Shown: positions 1 through 6,995 of the stretch, piece by piece
Numbering within the stretch: position 1 is the first letter of the stretch
How the letters are laid out: each line of letters opens with the position of its first letter
Origin: an uncultured Asticcacaulis sp.
GTDB lineage: Bacteria; Pseudomonadota; Alphaproteobacteria; Caulobacterales; Caulobacteraceae
Direction: 5' to 3'
Length of the DNA stretch: 9,211 nucleotides
NCBI GenBank assembly: GCA_946480125.1
Contig: CAMLIY010000112.1
Location: 1-9,211 of the forward strand
Translations under genes and position numbers: made by a program
Notes under the pieces: generated by a model
The model's database searches: none
Seen by the model: only the letters and a program-made list of their open reading frames with translations
What the model was told of the DNA's origin: nothing

Positions 1-1313
1 TTATGATCGGGAGGAAGAACCAGATCGCCATGGGTCTCCTTGCCGAAAGCATTGGTCCAATATAGGCGCTCAACGGGTCCAAAGCGCCAGGCTTGCGCGT
101 CCGGGTTCGGGTCAAACACCAGTCGGTCGCGTCCCGATTTCAAATCGATCGCGACGATACGGCGGGGCTGAATAGCCCCTTCCCGTCCGCATATGAGCTC
201 CCCGCCCGATAGCTGACAGCCGATCAGGACGTCGTCGGTTGCCAGGATTCGGCGCGGCGACGAGACACCAGGGCGCCATGTGTAGAGCCCTATCCGGCCG
301 TGCGGCTGGCTTTCGCGCCGTTGAAAGACAATCTGGTCGTCGTCCGACCACCACATGTCCAGTACGTCCGTGCAGGTGCTGCAAGTGGATACGCCGGCTG
401 CCGTTCTGACCCGTAGTTCCGGGGCAGTAATGAGATCGGTGTCCCCGTCAGGTCTCTGCGTCCAGGCCACGGCATCGGTGCGGCCCGAAACAGTCATCTG
501 CGCACCTGCAGGAAAATCCGGCTTTGGCTGTGGAACAAGGCTTTCGATTTCAGAAGGCTTGGCCACCCGCGTTGCCTGATCGGGGCCACCAACCACGAAA
601 TAGGCCGTATCGATCGGCTCACGCACGAGCGGTTTGCTGCTTACGACCGGCACATACCGGTCATCGAACAGGTATCCTCCCCTCCCCTCCTGCACGAGGG
701 CCGCTTCGGCCGCCTTCAATTGCGGTCGGCCGGCGAGGACCAGAGAGTCGCTGTCTGGTAACCAGGCGAACTGCTCGACGTCAAACGGTACGTCAGTCAT
801 CGGCTGCGACAGCGTGCCGTCGGCACGCGCCCGCCACAGTTGGGTGCGCCCCTGGTCACGCCGAAGAAAGGCGATCCAGATGCCGTCGGGCGACCACTTG
901 GGTTCTATGACAGCCGCCGCGCCTGGAGAGGTGTATTCGGCGAAGCCTGTCGTGACGTAAGTCACCTTGAGATAGTCGCCGCCGGCATCCACGAGTTGCG
1001 GCGCCGCACCGGCTGTCAGCTTCATGATAACCATACCCAGGCAGTACCGATTGGTTTCTACACTTGCTTGCCGCACCTGGAAGGCAATCTGGGACCGGTC
1101 CGGGGACAAGGTCAGGATGGGGGCGCGACGATCTTCAGGATCTACGGGCCCGATATCTCGCAAGGTGACAAGATCGGCGGGTGAAACCGTGTGCTTCCCA
1201 ACCGACAATGGCGATGCGCGTGGCAGAAGGTTGGCGCAGGGTTCGTCCGCTGCGTTTGCAGGGGCGCTCAACGCCACCCCCGCCGCCAGCGCGAGGACGG
1301 ATACGTATCGCAT
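1..1313 (-). CDS. atxE: Lasso-peptide isopeptidase, AtxE2 family (3'-truncated by window edge)
   Basis: Seen: an uninterrupted frame from ATG at 1313 to the left edge, 437 residues. It opens with a Sec signal peptide (hydrophobic residues 4-18, AxA site ANA at 19-21), so the mature protein should be periplasmic. A TolB/PD40-like beta-propeller follows, with LSPD near 69-72 and WSPDG at 140-144. A CxxC at 311-314, WW at 321-322, GC at 365-366, C375 and DPNP at 401-404 fit my recollection of the family. Known: AtxE2 proteins are prolyl-oligopeptidase relatives of roughly 700 residues that hydrolyse the isopeptide bond closing the lasso ring. The Ser-Asp-His hydrolase domain should follow and is outside the window, so catalysis cannot be confirmed. 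The start lies 3 bases after the receptor stop, with AAGG in the receptor 3' end as a likely ribosome site, suggesting translational coupling. An ordinary S9 peptidase is the alternative. Confidence 0.85.
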   Translation of the reverse strand, partial: MRYVSVLALAAGVALSAPANAADEPCANLLPRASPLSVGKHTVSPADLVTLRDIGPVDPEDRRAPILTLSPDRSQIAFQVRQASVETNRYCLGMVIMKLTAGAAPQLVDAGGDYLKVTYVTTGFAEYTSPGAAAVIEPKWSPDGIWIAFLRRDQGRTQLWRARADGTLSQPMTDVPFDVEQFAWLPDSDSLVLAGRPQLKAAEAALVQEGRGGYLFDDRYVPVVSSKPLVREPIDTAYFVVGGPDQATRVAKPSEIESLVPQPKPDFPAGAQMTVSGRTDAVAWTQRPDGDTDLITAPELRVRTAAGVSTCSTCTDVLDMWWSDDDQIVFQRRESQPHGRIGLYTWRPGVSSPRRILATDDVLIGCQLSGGELICGREGAIQPRRIVAIDLKSGRDRLVFDPNPDAQAWRFGPVERLYWTNAFGKETHGDLVLPPDH

Positions 1314-1316
1314 CGC

Positions 1317-3917
1317 TCACCAGACCTTTGTCAGGGAGAGCGAGACGAAGCGACCGAGAATAGAACTGTTCGTGCTGTCGAAATAGAGCCCCGGAACAGA
1401 AATGGCCGGACTGACGGCCCGCGGCGGGGCCTTGTCCAAAAGGTTCGACGCGGTCAAAGCGACGCGATAACCGTGCCCTCCGCCAAACTCATAGGACAGG
1501 GTCGTATCGAAGGTTGTCCAGGACGCAATCTTCACATTGGGTATGACACCCGTATCGGTTTCGCCGGAAATATAGTTCGCGAGCCCGGTCCACGACAATC
1601 CACCGCTCTGCCACGTCAGTCCGCCCCTGGCCTTCACGTCTGGGGCATTGAATATGGTGCCGGACAGGCGGGCATTGGGTACGGTTTCAATCGTTTGTTG
1701 GTTCAGGCGAAGCCAGGTCGCATTGGCGAATGTACTGAGTGTCCCTGTTGGAAAATTGAAGGACTGGCGGTAGCTGATGTCGACCCCGGACACGGTTTGC
1801 GCGGAGGCATTCTGGTATGTGTCGTTCAAGATGCCGACGACGGATGCCGGATCGTAGTCAACGCCAGTGTAATTGTAGACTTCGTCGGCGGCGGCGAGCA
1901 CGTCGGCCTGACGTTGCGATGCCGGGTTCAGTTCGACGAACGGCGCGTAATTGGGGTTGCTGAAGGCGACGCTGACGTCCGGTACCGGCTGCACGACCCG
2001 ACCCGTGTAGTCGATGTTGAAGTAGGTTGCCGACAATTTGAGCGATTTCAGGTTGGCGGGGCTGTAATCCGCACCTAGCGTCCAGGAGGTTGAAGTCTCG
2101 GGCTTGAGGTCCGGGTTGCCGCCTAGCACCCACATGGCTGCCGCATCGGGATTGGGGCCTGAATAGCCCAGGATGGCGGCCGGAAACAGGTAGATTTCCG
2201 ATTTCTGATAAGCCTGATAGAAGGACGGCGCCTTGAAGGAGGTGCCCCAACTGGCGCGTACGGTCAGGCTCTCGACCGGCACATAGCGCAAGCCGATCTT
2301 CGGATTCGCGGAACTGCCGAAGTCGCTATAGTTTTCGGCGCGTGCTGACAGGCTCAGTTCAAGGGCTTCCAACCCGCGTCGCGTCTCAGATGGGGAGACC
2401 AAGGGTACGAGGGCCTCGGCATAGGCATAGGTGACGGACCGTTGCGATTTCTGATAGTTCGACTTTGACGGGGTCCCGACAACGAAGTGATCTTCACGGT
2501 AGCCTCCGCCGAAGGCCAGCTTGAGGTCCCCGGTTGGCAGGTGAGCGCCAATACCGTCTGCGGTGAGTTCGACATATTGCATGTCGTTCTGCAATTGCGT
2601 GCTGGCGACAACACCACTATCGATCGACCGCGCCTTATTGCGGCTGCCGGACGCCACGGCGGTCGCGCGAAGCTTCCACTCGCTGGTCAGATCGTAGTCA
2701 AGGGTGAACGCCGTGTTGTAGGCGGGCGTCCGGGTGGTGCCTACATAGGTGTCCGAAAAATAGGGGCGCGTTTTGGTGTAGCGCTGATTGAGAAGCGCAT
2801 CCCAGGTGAGGAAGGCGCGTGGGCTAAGGAGCAGGCCCGCGCCGAGAAACAGGGAAGTGCGTTCCTGTGGGTTCAGGAGGGTCGTGTAGCCGGGCATATC
2901 GGACGTGAAGTGGCGCTGTGAGGCGTTAATTTCGCTCTGGCTGGCATATTCCAAATTGGCGAGCCAGTAGCCTTTGTCACTGGCCCGCCCACCAACGAGA
3001 CTAACGTTTTTCAGGGTCCCACCGCCCTGAGCGGTCGTACCGAAGCTGCCCGTCAGTTCCGCGCCGGAATAGTTGCGACGCGTGATAATATTGGCGACAC
3101 CGGCCACGGCATCCGAACCATAAAGGGCCGACGCGCCATCAGGGACGATTTCGATGCGTTGAACCGCCGCGAGCGGAATGCCAGAGATGTCGGCGCCTTG
3201 GAAGAAATAGTCCGCCGACATGCGGTGCCCGTTCAGCAAGACCAGCGTTGCGTCGGTTCCCAGGCCGCGCAAGTTGATAGTGGCGGCGTTCGTGTAGTTA
3301 TCGTTGGCTATGTTGGACGCAGACGCACCGATAACGCCGGGATTTTGCCCTCCCCCGAAATTCTCAGGCAAGCTATGAATGACGTCACCGATCTGGGAGT
3401 AGCCTGAACGGTCGATATCGGTGCGGGTCAAGGTATGGACTGGCGACGTCGGATTTCCACCACGAATGTGCGTCCCCGTAACAATAACCTCGGTCGACTG
3501 ATCCTCCGGCTTGTCACTCTCTGCGACACCTACGGTTTGATCGGCCCCTGGGACAGGTCGCGAGCGGAGCGAAATCCTATCCCCATCTATTTGAGAGATC
3601 TCCAGCGAACTCGTAGACAGCAAGAGCCGAATGGCGTCTCGCCCACTATATGTGCCTTTGACGGCAGGGGACGGGTCTCGGGCAGCCACCCTGTAATCAC
3701 CCATAACGCGCAGGCCGGATTGCGTTGTAAAGGCTTTCAGAGATTGCTCGACCGTTCCGGCAGGTATGTTGAAGGTAAACACAAGCTCTTGAGCCCACAC
3801 CAAGCTCGGCGATACGAACGCCGCCAATGTAAGTGGCAACACCACAGCCTTCGCGAAGTTACAGGCGAGTGCCAGCGCAGCGCCAGAGACCTGGCGCTTC
3901 AACATATTGAGACGCAT
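1317..3917 (-). CDS. TonB-dependent outer-membrane transducer with N-terminal STN signalling domain
   Basis: An outer-membrane gated barrel that should import a ligand and report its binding. From ATG at 3917 the product is 866 residues. There is a long signal peptide (cleavage probably after VWA at 40-42), then an STN domain at about 47-118 that in this class contacts FecR in the periplasm. A TonB-box-like EVIVTG lies at 143-148. The plug covers about 150-285, with the conserved IEIVPDGASALYGSDAV stretch near 255-271 and NIITR at 276-280. A beta-barrel ends in a terminal aromatic residue (TKVW). A TTG at 3965 would add 16 residues, but ATG at 3917 has AAAAGGGG eight bases upstream and begins a proper signal peptide. 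The isopeptidase follows after 3 bases, and the sigma/FecR pair lies just upstream. The ligand is inferred to be a lasso peptide from the isopeptidase, not from the receptor itself; a siderophore is the alternative. Confidence 0.93.
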   Translation of the reverse strand: MRLNMLKRQVSGAALALACNFAKAVVLPLTLAAFVSPSLVWAQELVFTFNIPAGTVEQSLKAFTTQSGLRVMGDYRVAARDPSPAVKGTYSGRDAIRLLLSTSSLEISQIDGDRISLRSRPVPGADQTVGVAESDKPEDQSTEVIVTGTHIRGGNPTSPVHTLTRTDIDRSGYSQIGDVIHSLPENFGGGQNPGVIGASASNIANDNYTNAATINLRGLGTDATLVLLNGHRMSADYFFQGADISGIPLAAVQRIEIVPDGASALYGSDAVAGVANIITRRNYSGAELTGSFGTTAQGGGTLKNVSLVGGRASDKGYWLANLEYASQSEINASQRHFTSDMPGYTTLLNPQERTSLFLGAGLLLSPRAFLTWDALLNQRYTKTRPYFSDTYVGTTRTPAYNTAFTLDYDLTSEWKLRATAVASGSRNKARSIDSGVVASTQLQNDMQYVELTADGIGAHLPTGDLKLAFGGGYREDHFVVGTPSKSNYQKSQRSVTYAYAEALVPLVSPSETRRGLEALELSLSARAENYSDFGSSANPKIGLRYVPVESLTVRASWGTSFKAPSFYQAYQKSEIYLFPAAILGYSGPNPDAAAMWVLGGNPDLKPETSTSWTLGADYSPANLKSLKLSATYFNIDYTGRVVQPVPDVSVAFSNPNYAPFVELNPASQRQADVLAAADEVYNYTGVDYDPASVVGILNDTYQNASAQTVSGVDISYRQSFNFPTGTLSTFANATWLRLNQQTIETVPNARLSGTIFNAPDVKARGGLTWQSGGLSWTGLANYISGETDTGVIPNVKIASWTTFDTTLSYEFGGGHGYRVALTASNLLDKAPPRAVSPAISVPGLYFDSTNSSILGRFVSLSLTKVW

Positions 3918-3925
3918 GATAAATT

Positions 3926-3933
3926 CCCCTTTT
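3926..3933 (-). promoter_or_regulatory. Strong ribosome binding site of the TonB transducer
   Basis: On the minus strand AAAAGGGG stands eight bases before ATG at 3917. It fixes the receptor start at 3917 rather than at the in-frame TTG at 3965, which has no such site. Confidence 0.75.
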
Positions 3934-3967
3934 CCCGGCGAGAGCCGCCGCTGCAGGGAAAACAAAC

Positions 3968-3995
3968 GACAGCCCGAATTCGGACCATGGCTGTC
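3968..3995 (-). promoter_or_regulatory. Inverted repeat in the fecR-receptor gap; candidate operator or attenuator
   Basis: The arms GACAGCC (3968-3974) and GGCTGTC (3989-3995) are a perfect 7-bp inverted repeat with a 14-base spacer. The spacer overlaps the 10-bp palindrome CCGAATTCGG (3974-3983). Read on the minus strand, the second arm is followed by a T-rich stretch (GTTTGTTTT), so a weak terminator or attenuator between the FecR gene and the receptor is possible. An operator is equally likely. It lies about 50 bases before the receptor ATG. Confidence 0.4.
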
Positions 3996-4007
3996 AAAAA
4001 AATTTCA
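3979..4007 (-). promoter_or_regulatory. Candidate FecI-type promoter for receptor and isopeptidase
   Basis: On the minus strand TGAAAT (4007-4002) is followed after 17 bases by TCCGAA (3984-3979). As I recall it, the E. coli fecA promoter is GGAAAT, 17 bases, TCCTTT. The -35 box would match 5 of 6 and the -10 box only its first three bases. It lies in the only large gap of the operon, just upstream of the receptor, where a FecI-type sigma factor normally acts. The inverted repeat at 3968-3995 overlaps its spacer and start region. The match is weak and rests on memory of one model promoter. Confidence 0.3.
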
Positions 4008-4146
4008 CATTTCTTCGAAAGACGGCTGCGGCCTCGCTTCGGCACAACAGCCTACGCGTTAGACACTCGCAACTCCAACCTACCGCGAAGTGACAGCTTT
4101 GAGACGGGAAGCACTGTCCGCTGAGCGGAAGACCGGTCCGAAGCGC

Positions 4147-5169
4147 CTATACACCCTGCCCGGCCGCCTTTTTCTGAATGAGGTATCCACCGGTGGATTC
4201 ACGCTTAACCGCAAGATCGAAGGAGGCAGACAAGCTATCCAGAAATTCGTCGGGAGCATCAATGCGCCAATTCCCCGTCGCCAAAATACGCAAGGAGTTC
4301 AGCTCATCGTCCTCGACGACTATTTTGTTCGTAAGGTAGCGATTGAATTCACCCACCGCCTGCGCCAGCGTTTCCCCATCGAATGAGATCTGCCGCTGCT
4401 TCCAGAGCGCAACCTTTTCAAGTTGCTTCGGCTCTAACGCTTTTATCTCCCTCGCAGCACCGACTGCATCTACTAGGGTCCCCGGCGAAACAGCCTTCGC
4501 CGCAGCATCCGAATTGTGGACCTGGGCGCCGCCCTTCAGAACCGTGACATTCAGATGCTCCCCGGTACGTCGAAGGTTCAGCATGCCGTCCGATATTGAA
4601 ATCAGCGGTCTGTTTCCATCAATCACGACAAACGGCCGCGAGGAATTGTTAGCCGTTAGCGCCAATTCACCGCGTTCCAACCAAATATCTCGCGTGCTAG
4701 CATTGACCCTCCAATAAGCCTTGGTTTCCGTATTCAGGTCGAGCACAGCACCGTCCGGCAAATTGATTAGACGTTGTTCCCCGGTCTTAGTCTGAGCGCT
4801 CTCTCTCGCAGTTGCCAGATATGCCGCCAGCCCACTGACGCAAACCCCAGCGCCCGCAACGGTCCACAAAAGGGCGCCGCGACGGCTGACCCAGCCTTGC
4901 TTGGTTTTCTTAGAAGGGTTGTGGCTTTCCGGACTTCTATCAGCCTGACTATCTTCGCGGCCGAGCCCGAGTTCGCGGATCAGCTCCACACCTCCGCGCA
5001 CCTTCTGCAAGCCTTCGTTGGCTTTGCGGGTGTGCAGCCAGGCTTCCATATTGCGCGAGTCGCGAATCCATCGATCGAAGGCCTGTTGATCGATGGTGCC
5101 CTCTCTCTTTTGCTCGAACCAGTCAGCGGCTTCTTCAAGGCGCCTGTTTTTGTCTTCAGTTGAATCCAC
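4147..5169 (-). CDS. FecR-family anti-sigma/sigma regulator
   Basis: An inner-membrane regulator passing the receptor's signal to the ECF sigma factor. The 340-residue product has the expected order. A cytoplasmic N-terminal DUF4880-type segment covers about 8-60 (AADWFEQKREG, then WIRDS and NMEAWL). A single membrane segment spans about 98-120. The periplasmic FecR domain covers about 125-235, with LPDGAVLDLNTET near 136-148. A C-terminal STN-like segment follows at about 265-335 (LAQAVGEFNRY and GNWRIDAPDEFL). Just before the membrane segment is SRRGALL, a twin-arginine-like motif. The start is GTG at 5169, six bases after the sigma stop, with GAGAG about 12 bases upstream; the next ATG, at residue 41, would cut the DUF4880 region. 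Co-transcription with the sigma gene is nearly certain. A 229-base gap separates it from the receptor gene. Confidence 0.92.
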   Translation of the reverse strand: MDSTEDKNRRLEEAADWFEQKREGTIDQQAFDRWIRDSRNMEAWLHTRKANEGLQKVRGGVELIRELGLGREDSQADRSPESHNPSKKTKQGWVSRRGALLWTVAGAGVCVSGLAAYLATARESAQTKTGEQRLINLPDGAVLDLNTETKAYWRVNASTRDIWLERGELALTANNSSRPFVVIDGNRPLISISDGMLNLRRTGEHLNVTVLKGGAQVHNSDAAAKAVSPGTLVDAVGAAREIKALEPKQLEKVALWKQRQISFDGETLAQAVGEFNRYLTNKIVVEDDELNSLRILATGNWRIDAPDEFLDSLSASFDLAVKRESTGGYLIQKKAAGQGV

Positions 5170-5175
5170 TTGGGC

Positions 5176-5748
5176 CTAACTCTCGACTTCTTTTCCTGAT
5201 GCGTCTTCCGACGTTATAGAAACCTGTGCTTCCGCTTCAGCATCCTGCAGCGCCTTAGTCAACAAATAGCGTCCCCGCTTTATTTGACGCCGGACAACTG
5301 CATCATCCGTCCCGAAACGCTTGGCAATTTGTTGCACGCTCAGATTGCCGATGGTGCTCAATGTGAATACCAGCTTTGTTCTGGGTGGCAAGGTTTCAAG
5401 CGCGTCAAGCACACGGGACATTGTGTCCCGACCTTCTAAAATCTGTAACGCGTCTGGCGAATCGTCAGCCAGGAACAATTCTTCTCTTTCGGCAAACGAG
5501 CGCATCGGCACTATTTTTAAGCGCCGGAGATAATTATAACACCGGTTGTAAATCGACCTGATGATGTACATTTTGGCCCTCGGCACCACCTTCCATCGTT
5601 CATCGGAAAGCATTTCCGTCAAAACGTCTTGGACAATGTCTTCCGCCCTATCGGCATCGCCCAAGACGCGAGTGGCGACGCGGATAAACAGCGTCTTGTT
5701 CGGCAAAACGTGCTGAAAATACCAATCCTCGGCTTCTTCCGATCCCAT
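5176..5748 (-). CDS. ECF RNA polymerase sigma factor, FecI type
   Basis: A 190-residue extracytoplasmic-function sigma factor expected to direct transcription of the receptor and isopeptidase when FecR is signalled. Region 2 covers about 15-80, with VATRVLGDADRAEDIVQDVL at 24-43 matching the core-binding and -10 recognition segment. Region 4 covers about 110-168, with LETLPPRTKLVFTL and then the helix-turn-helix LSVQQIAKRFGTDDAVVRRQI at 136-156. The last 20 or so residues are an acidic tail. The start is ATG at 5748; the ribosome site is poor, with only GTGAGTG some ten bases upstream, so initiation may be weak. Only 6 bases separate its stop from the FecR start. Sigma, FecR and STN transducer in a row is the standard cell-surface signalling set. 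Confidence 0.93.
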   Translation of the reverse strand: MGSEEAEDWYFQHVLPNKTLFIRVATRVLGDADRAEDIVQDVLTEMLSDERWKVVPRAKMYIIRSIYNRCYNYLRRLKIVPMRSFAEREELFLADDSPDALQILEGRDTMSRVLDALETLPPRTKLVFTLSTIGNLSVQQIAKRFGTDDAVVRRQIKRGRYLLTKALQDAEAEAQVSITSEDASGKEVES

Positions 5749-5768
5749 TCAAGACACTCACTCTAGCG

Positions 5769-5808
5769 AAAAAAGCTACATCGCTCGCCACTAATAGTTA
5801 GCTTTTTT
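5769..5808. repeat. Long-spaced A/T-tract inverted repeat upstream of the sigma gene
   Basis: AAAAAAGCTA (5769-5778) and TAGCTTTTTT (5799-5808) are a perfect 10-bp inverted repeat around a 20-base loop. It sits between two divergently transcribed genes, so a terminator role is unlikely. It lies within about 60 bases of the sigma start and could be a regulator site or a leader hairpin. Confidence 0.45.
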
Positions 5809-5839
5809 TCAGAAATTAGCTCTAAGAAAATGTCAATGA

Positions 5840-5873
5840 TCACTCTTAGTGAGCATTTTTGCAATGAATTGCA
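5840..5873. promoter_or_regulatory. Pair of short palindromes, candidate operators for the divergent XRE regulator
   Basis: Two small inverted repeats lie between the sigma gene and the XRE gene: TCACT-ctt-AGTGA (5840-5852) and TGCAAT-ga-ATTGCA (5860-5873, 6-bp arms). XRE-type proteins commonly bind such sites in their own promoter region. The two are not copies of one another, so they may be separate sites or one may be chance. The whole 5749-5922 gap is AT-richer than its surroundings. Confidence 0.4.
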
Positions 5874-5922
5874 CAATGTGGCTTAGTTGGCAACGGTGAT
5901 TGCTACTTCTATCCTCACATTT

Positions 5923-6282
5923 ATGGATGACGATGCGCAAAGACAAAGGGACCGAGAGAAGGCAGTACAAGCCCTCTATGGCAACGCCGTAAAGTCTCTG
6001 CGAGTTAAGAATAAGCTCAGCCAAGAAGACCTTGCAGCGAAAGCCGGTATTAGCAGAACGCTCGTTCAAGGCATCGAGAAAGGCAGAACTGGTCTTTCCT
6101 CAAAAAACGTAGCAAGCTTGGCTTTTGTTTTTGACGTTGCCCCTGCCGAACTACTTCTAGATTCTAATTCCACAGACGCGATTGCACTTCTTGCCGAGGT
6201 CGAACGATTGGATCAAAAGGGACGGAAGCAATTGCTGAAAATTGCCCAGACGTTAGGTTCGGCGGACGAGGCCAAGCCTTAA
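5923..6282 (+). CDS. XRE-family helix-turn-helix DNA-binding regulator
   Basis: A small cytoplasmic DNA-binding protein, 119 residues from ATG at 5923. The XRE/Cro-CI domain covers about 20-80. Its helix-turn-helix reads LSQEDLAAKAGISRTLVQGI at 32-51, followed by EKGRTGLSSKNVASLAFVF and the usual ending PAELLLD near 74-80. A short helical tail (about 85-112) could serve dimerisation. A TTG at 5887 would add 12 residues. Neither start has a clear ribosome site, and I prefer ATG because the extension does not look like part of the domain. It is divergent from the sigma gene across a palindrome-rich gap, so it probably represses itself and could touch the sigma promoter. Its base composition is lower in GC than the genes on either side, which suggests acquisition. 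The target is unknown. Confidence 0.85.
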   Translation: MDDDAQRQRDREKAVQALYGNAVKSLRVKNKLSQEDLAAKAGISRTLVQGIEKGRTGLSSKNVASLAFVFDVAPAELLLDSNSTDAIALLAEVERLDQKGRKQLLKIAQTLGSADEAKP

Positions 6283-6304
6283 CGGCCTCAGATCAAATCC
6301 AGCG

Positions 6305-6333
6305 TTGACACTCACATTTCCGCGGAAATTAAA
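6305..6333 (+). promoter_or_regulatory. TTGACA box followed by a perfect 14-bp palindrome
   Basis: A consensus -35 hexamer TTGACA (6305-6310) is followed by the perfect palindrome ATTTCCGCGGAAAT (6316-6329), just where a repressor site would lie in a promoter spacer. The hexamer at the right spacing (ATTAAA, 6328-6333) is a poor -10. No plus-strand gene begins directly downstream, so the palindrome is better supported than the promoter. Confidence 0.35.
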
Positions 6334-6357
6334 GAACCGGGCTACCACGCGCTGAGG

Positions 6358-6394
6358 CGACCTTCGGGATTCGGCTGAACCGCCGGAAAGGTCG
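6358..6394. terminator. Possible stem-loop terminator between convergent genes
   Basis: CGACCTT (6358-6364) and AAGGTCG (6388-6394) form a 7-bp stem between the ends of the XRE gene and the unrecognised minus-strand gene. Short CGG/CCG matches could add inner pairs. There is no T-run on either strand, so it is at best a rho-assisted or weak bidirectional terminator. A second small stem (GAGGCC 6268-6273, GGCCTC 6284-6289) spans the XRE stop codon. Confidence 0.3.
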
Positions 6395-6406
6395 TGGCCC
6401 ATCGAA

Positions 6407-6883
6407 CTATTTGGTTAGATGTCGCCAAGTCGCCTCTATATACTCGATATCTTGGGCCCAATTCGCTTGCGCCTTTTCCATGTTTCCCTTTGATCGGGCG
6501 CCGCTGTGCCAAACTGTGAGAACGCGATGGAGTTTCCGATAACGGGCAGTGCTGAGGGCCTCACCCCACTCCAGCATATGGGCCGGCGACCCGGTGAACG
6601 GAAGTTGGCCCGTTATTGCGAAATCTAGGAGTTCGCGGCGTTTAGCCAATGAAACTCCGTCGTTCCCGACTTGATATCCGAGCCGTCTCAAGACACCTCG
6701 TTCCGGACTTTCCGCCTTGTATTGCCCAACCACTGCCGCGCTCAGGCGCTTTTCCCACACGCTATTAATTTCCGCGATCAGCCCTTCGGCCTGCGGACGA
6801 GTTGGTTTATCCTTGGCAATGGCGTTGATGCAATTGCGGTATAGATTCTCCAACTCCTGATCCGACATTGTGGGAATATTCAT
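6407..6883 (-). CDS. Conserved hypothetical protein, small charged cytoplasmic
   Basis: I do not recognise a named function. The 158-residue product is hydrophilic, without signal peptide or membrane segment. Its N-terminal part (about 5-50) is helical, with a regular pattern ending IAEINSVWEKRL. The central stretch GYQVGNDG at 69-76 leads to SLAKRRELLDFAITGQLP at 78-95. Then come WGEALSTARYRKL at 106-118 and a C-terminal NWAQDIEYIEATW at 141-153. I associate this pattern (GYxVG, then RRxxL...GxLP, then WG...SxxRxxKL) with short proteins of unknown function in alphaproteobacterial genomes and plasmids, from memory only. The start is ATG at 6883 with AAAGGG about ten bases upstream; the second ATG at 6868 has none. 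It is transcribed away from the DUF932 gene and toward the XRE gene. Confidence 0.72.
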   Translation of the reverse strand: MNIPTMSDQELENLYRNCINAIAKDKPTRPQAEGLIAEINSVWEKRLSAAVVGQYKAESPERGVLRRLGYQVGNDGVSLAKRRELLDFAITGQLPFTGSPAHMLEWGEALSTARYRKLHRVLTVWHSGARSKGNMEKAQANWAQDIEYIEATWRHLTK

Positions 6884-6995
6884 TTACTGCCGCCCTTTGG
6901 TACTCCGGAATGCGAAGACACACGTCCGGTTCTAACGATTTGTCACATTGCTGAAAATAGAGGAAGAGGAAGCTGAGGTTAGCGTGACGAGTATC

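Noticed and set aside
1191..2078. Long plus-strand open frame opposite the receptor gene
   Set aside because: Arg/Gly-rich translation with no domain; it mirrors the codon pattern of the real minus-strand receptor.
3914..3988. 24-residue leader-peptide frame on the minus strand whose stop overlaps the receptor ATG (ATGA)
   Set aside because: No ribosome site, and its start would lie upstream of the likely transcript start; the overlap can arise by chance.
3435..4124. Plus-strand open frame of 229 codons across the receptor N-terminus and gap
   Set aside because: Arginine-rich nonsense-like translation, antisense to signal peptide and STN domain; no ribosome site.
5831..5836. Minus-strand TTGACA upstream of the sigma gene
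   Set aside because: No acceptable -10 box at 16-18 bases; kept only as an observation.
5833..6069. Minus-strand 78-codon frame overlapping the XRE gene
   Set aside because: Antisense to a clear helix-turn-helix domain and without recognisable motifs.
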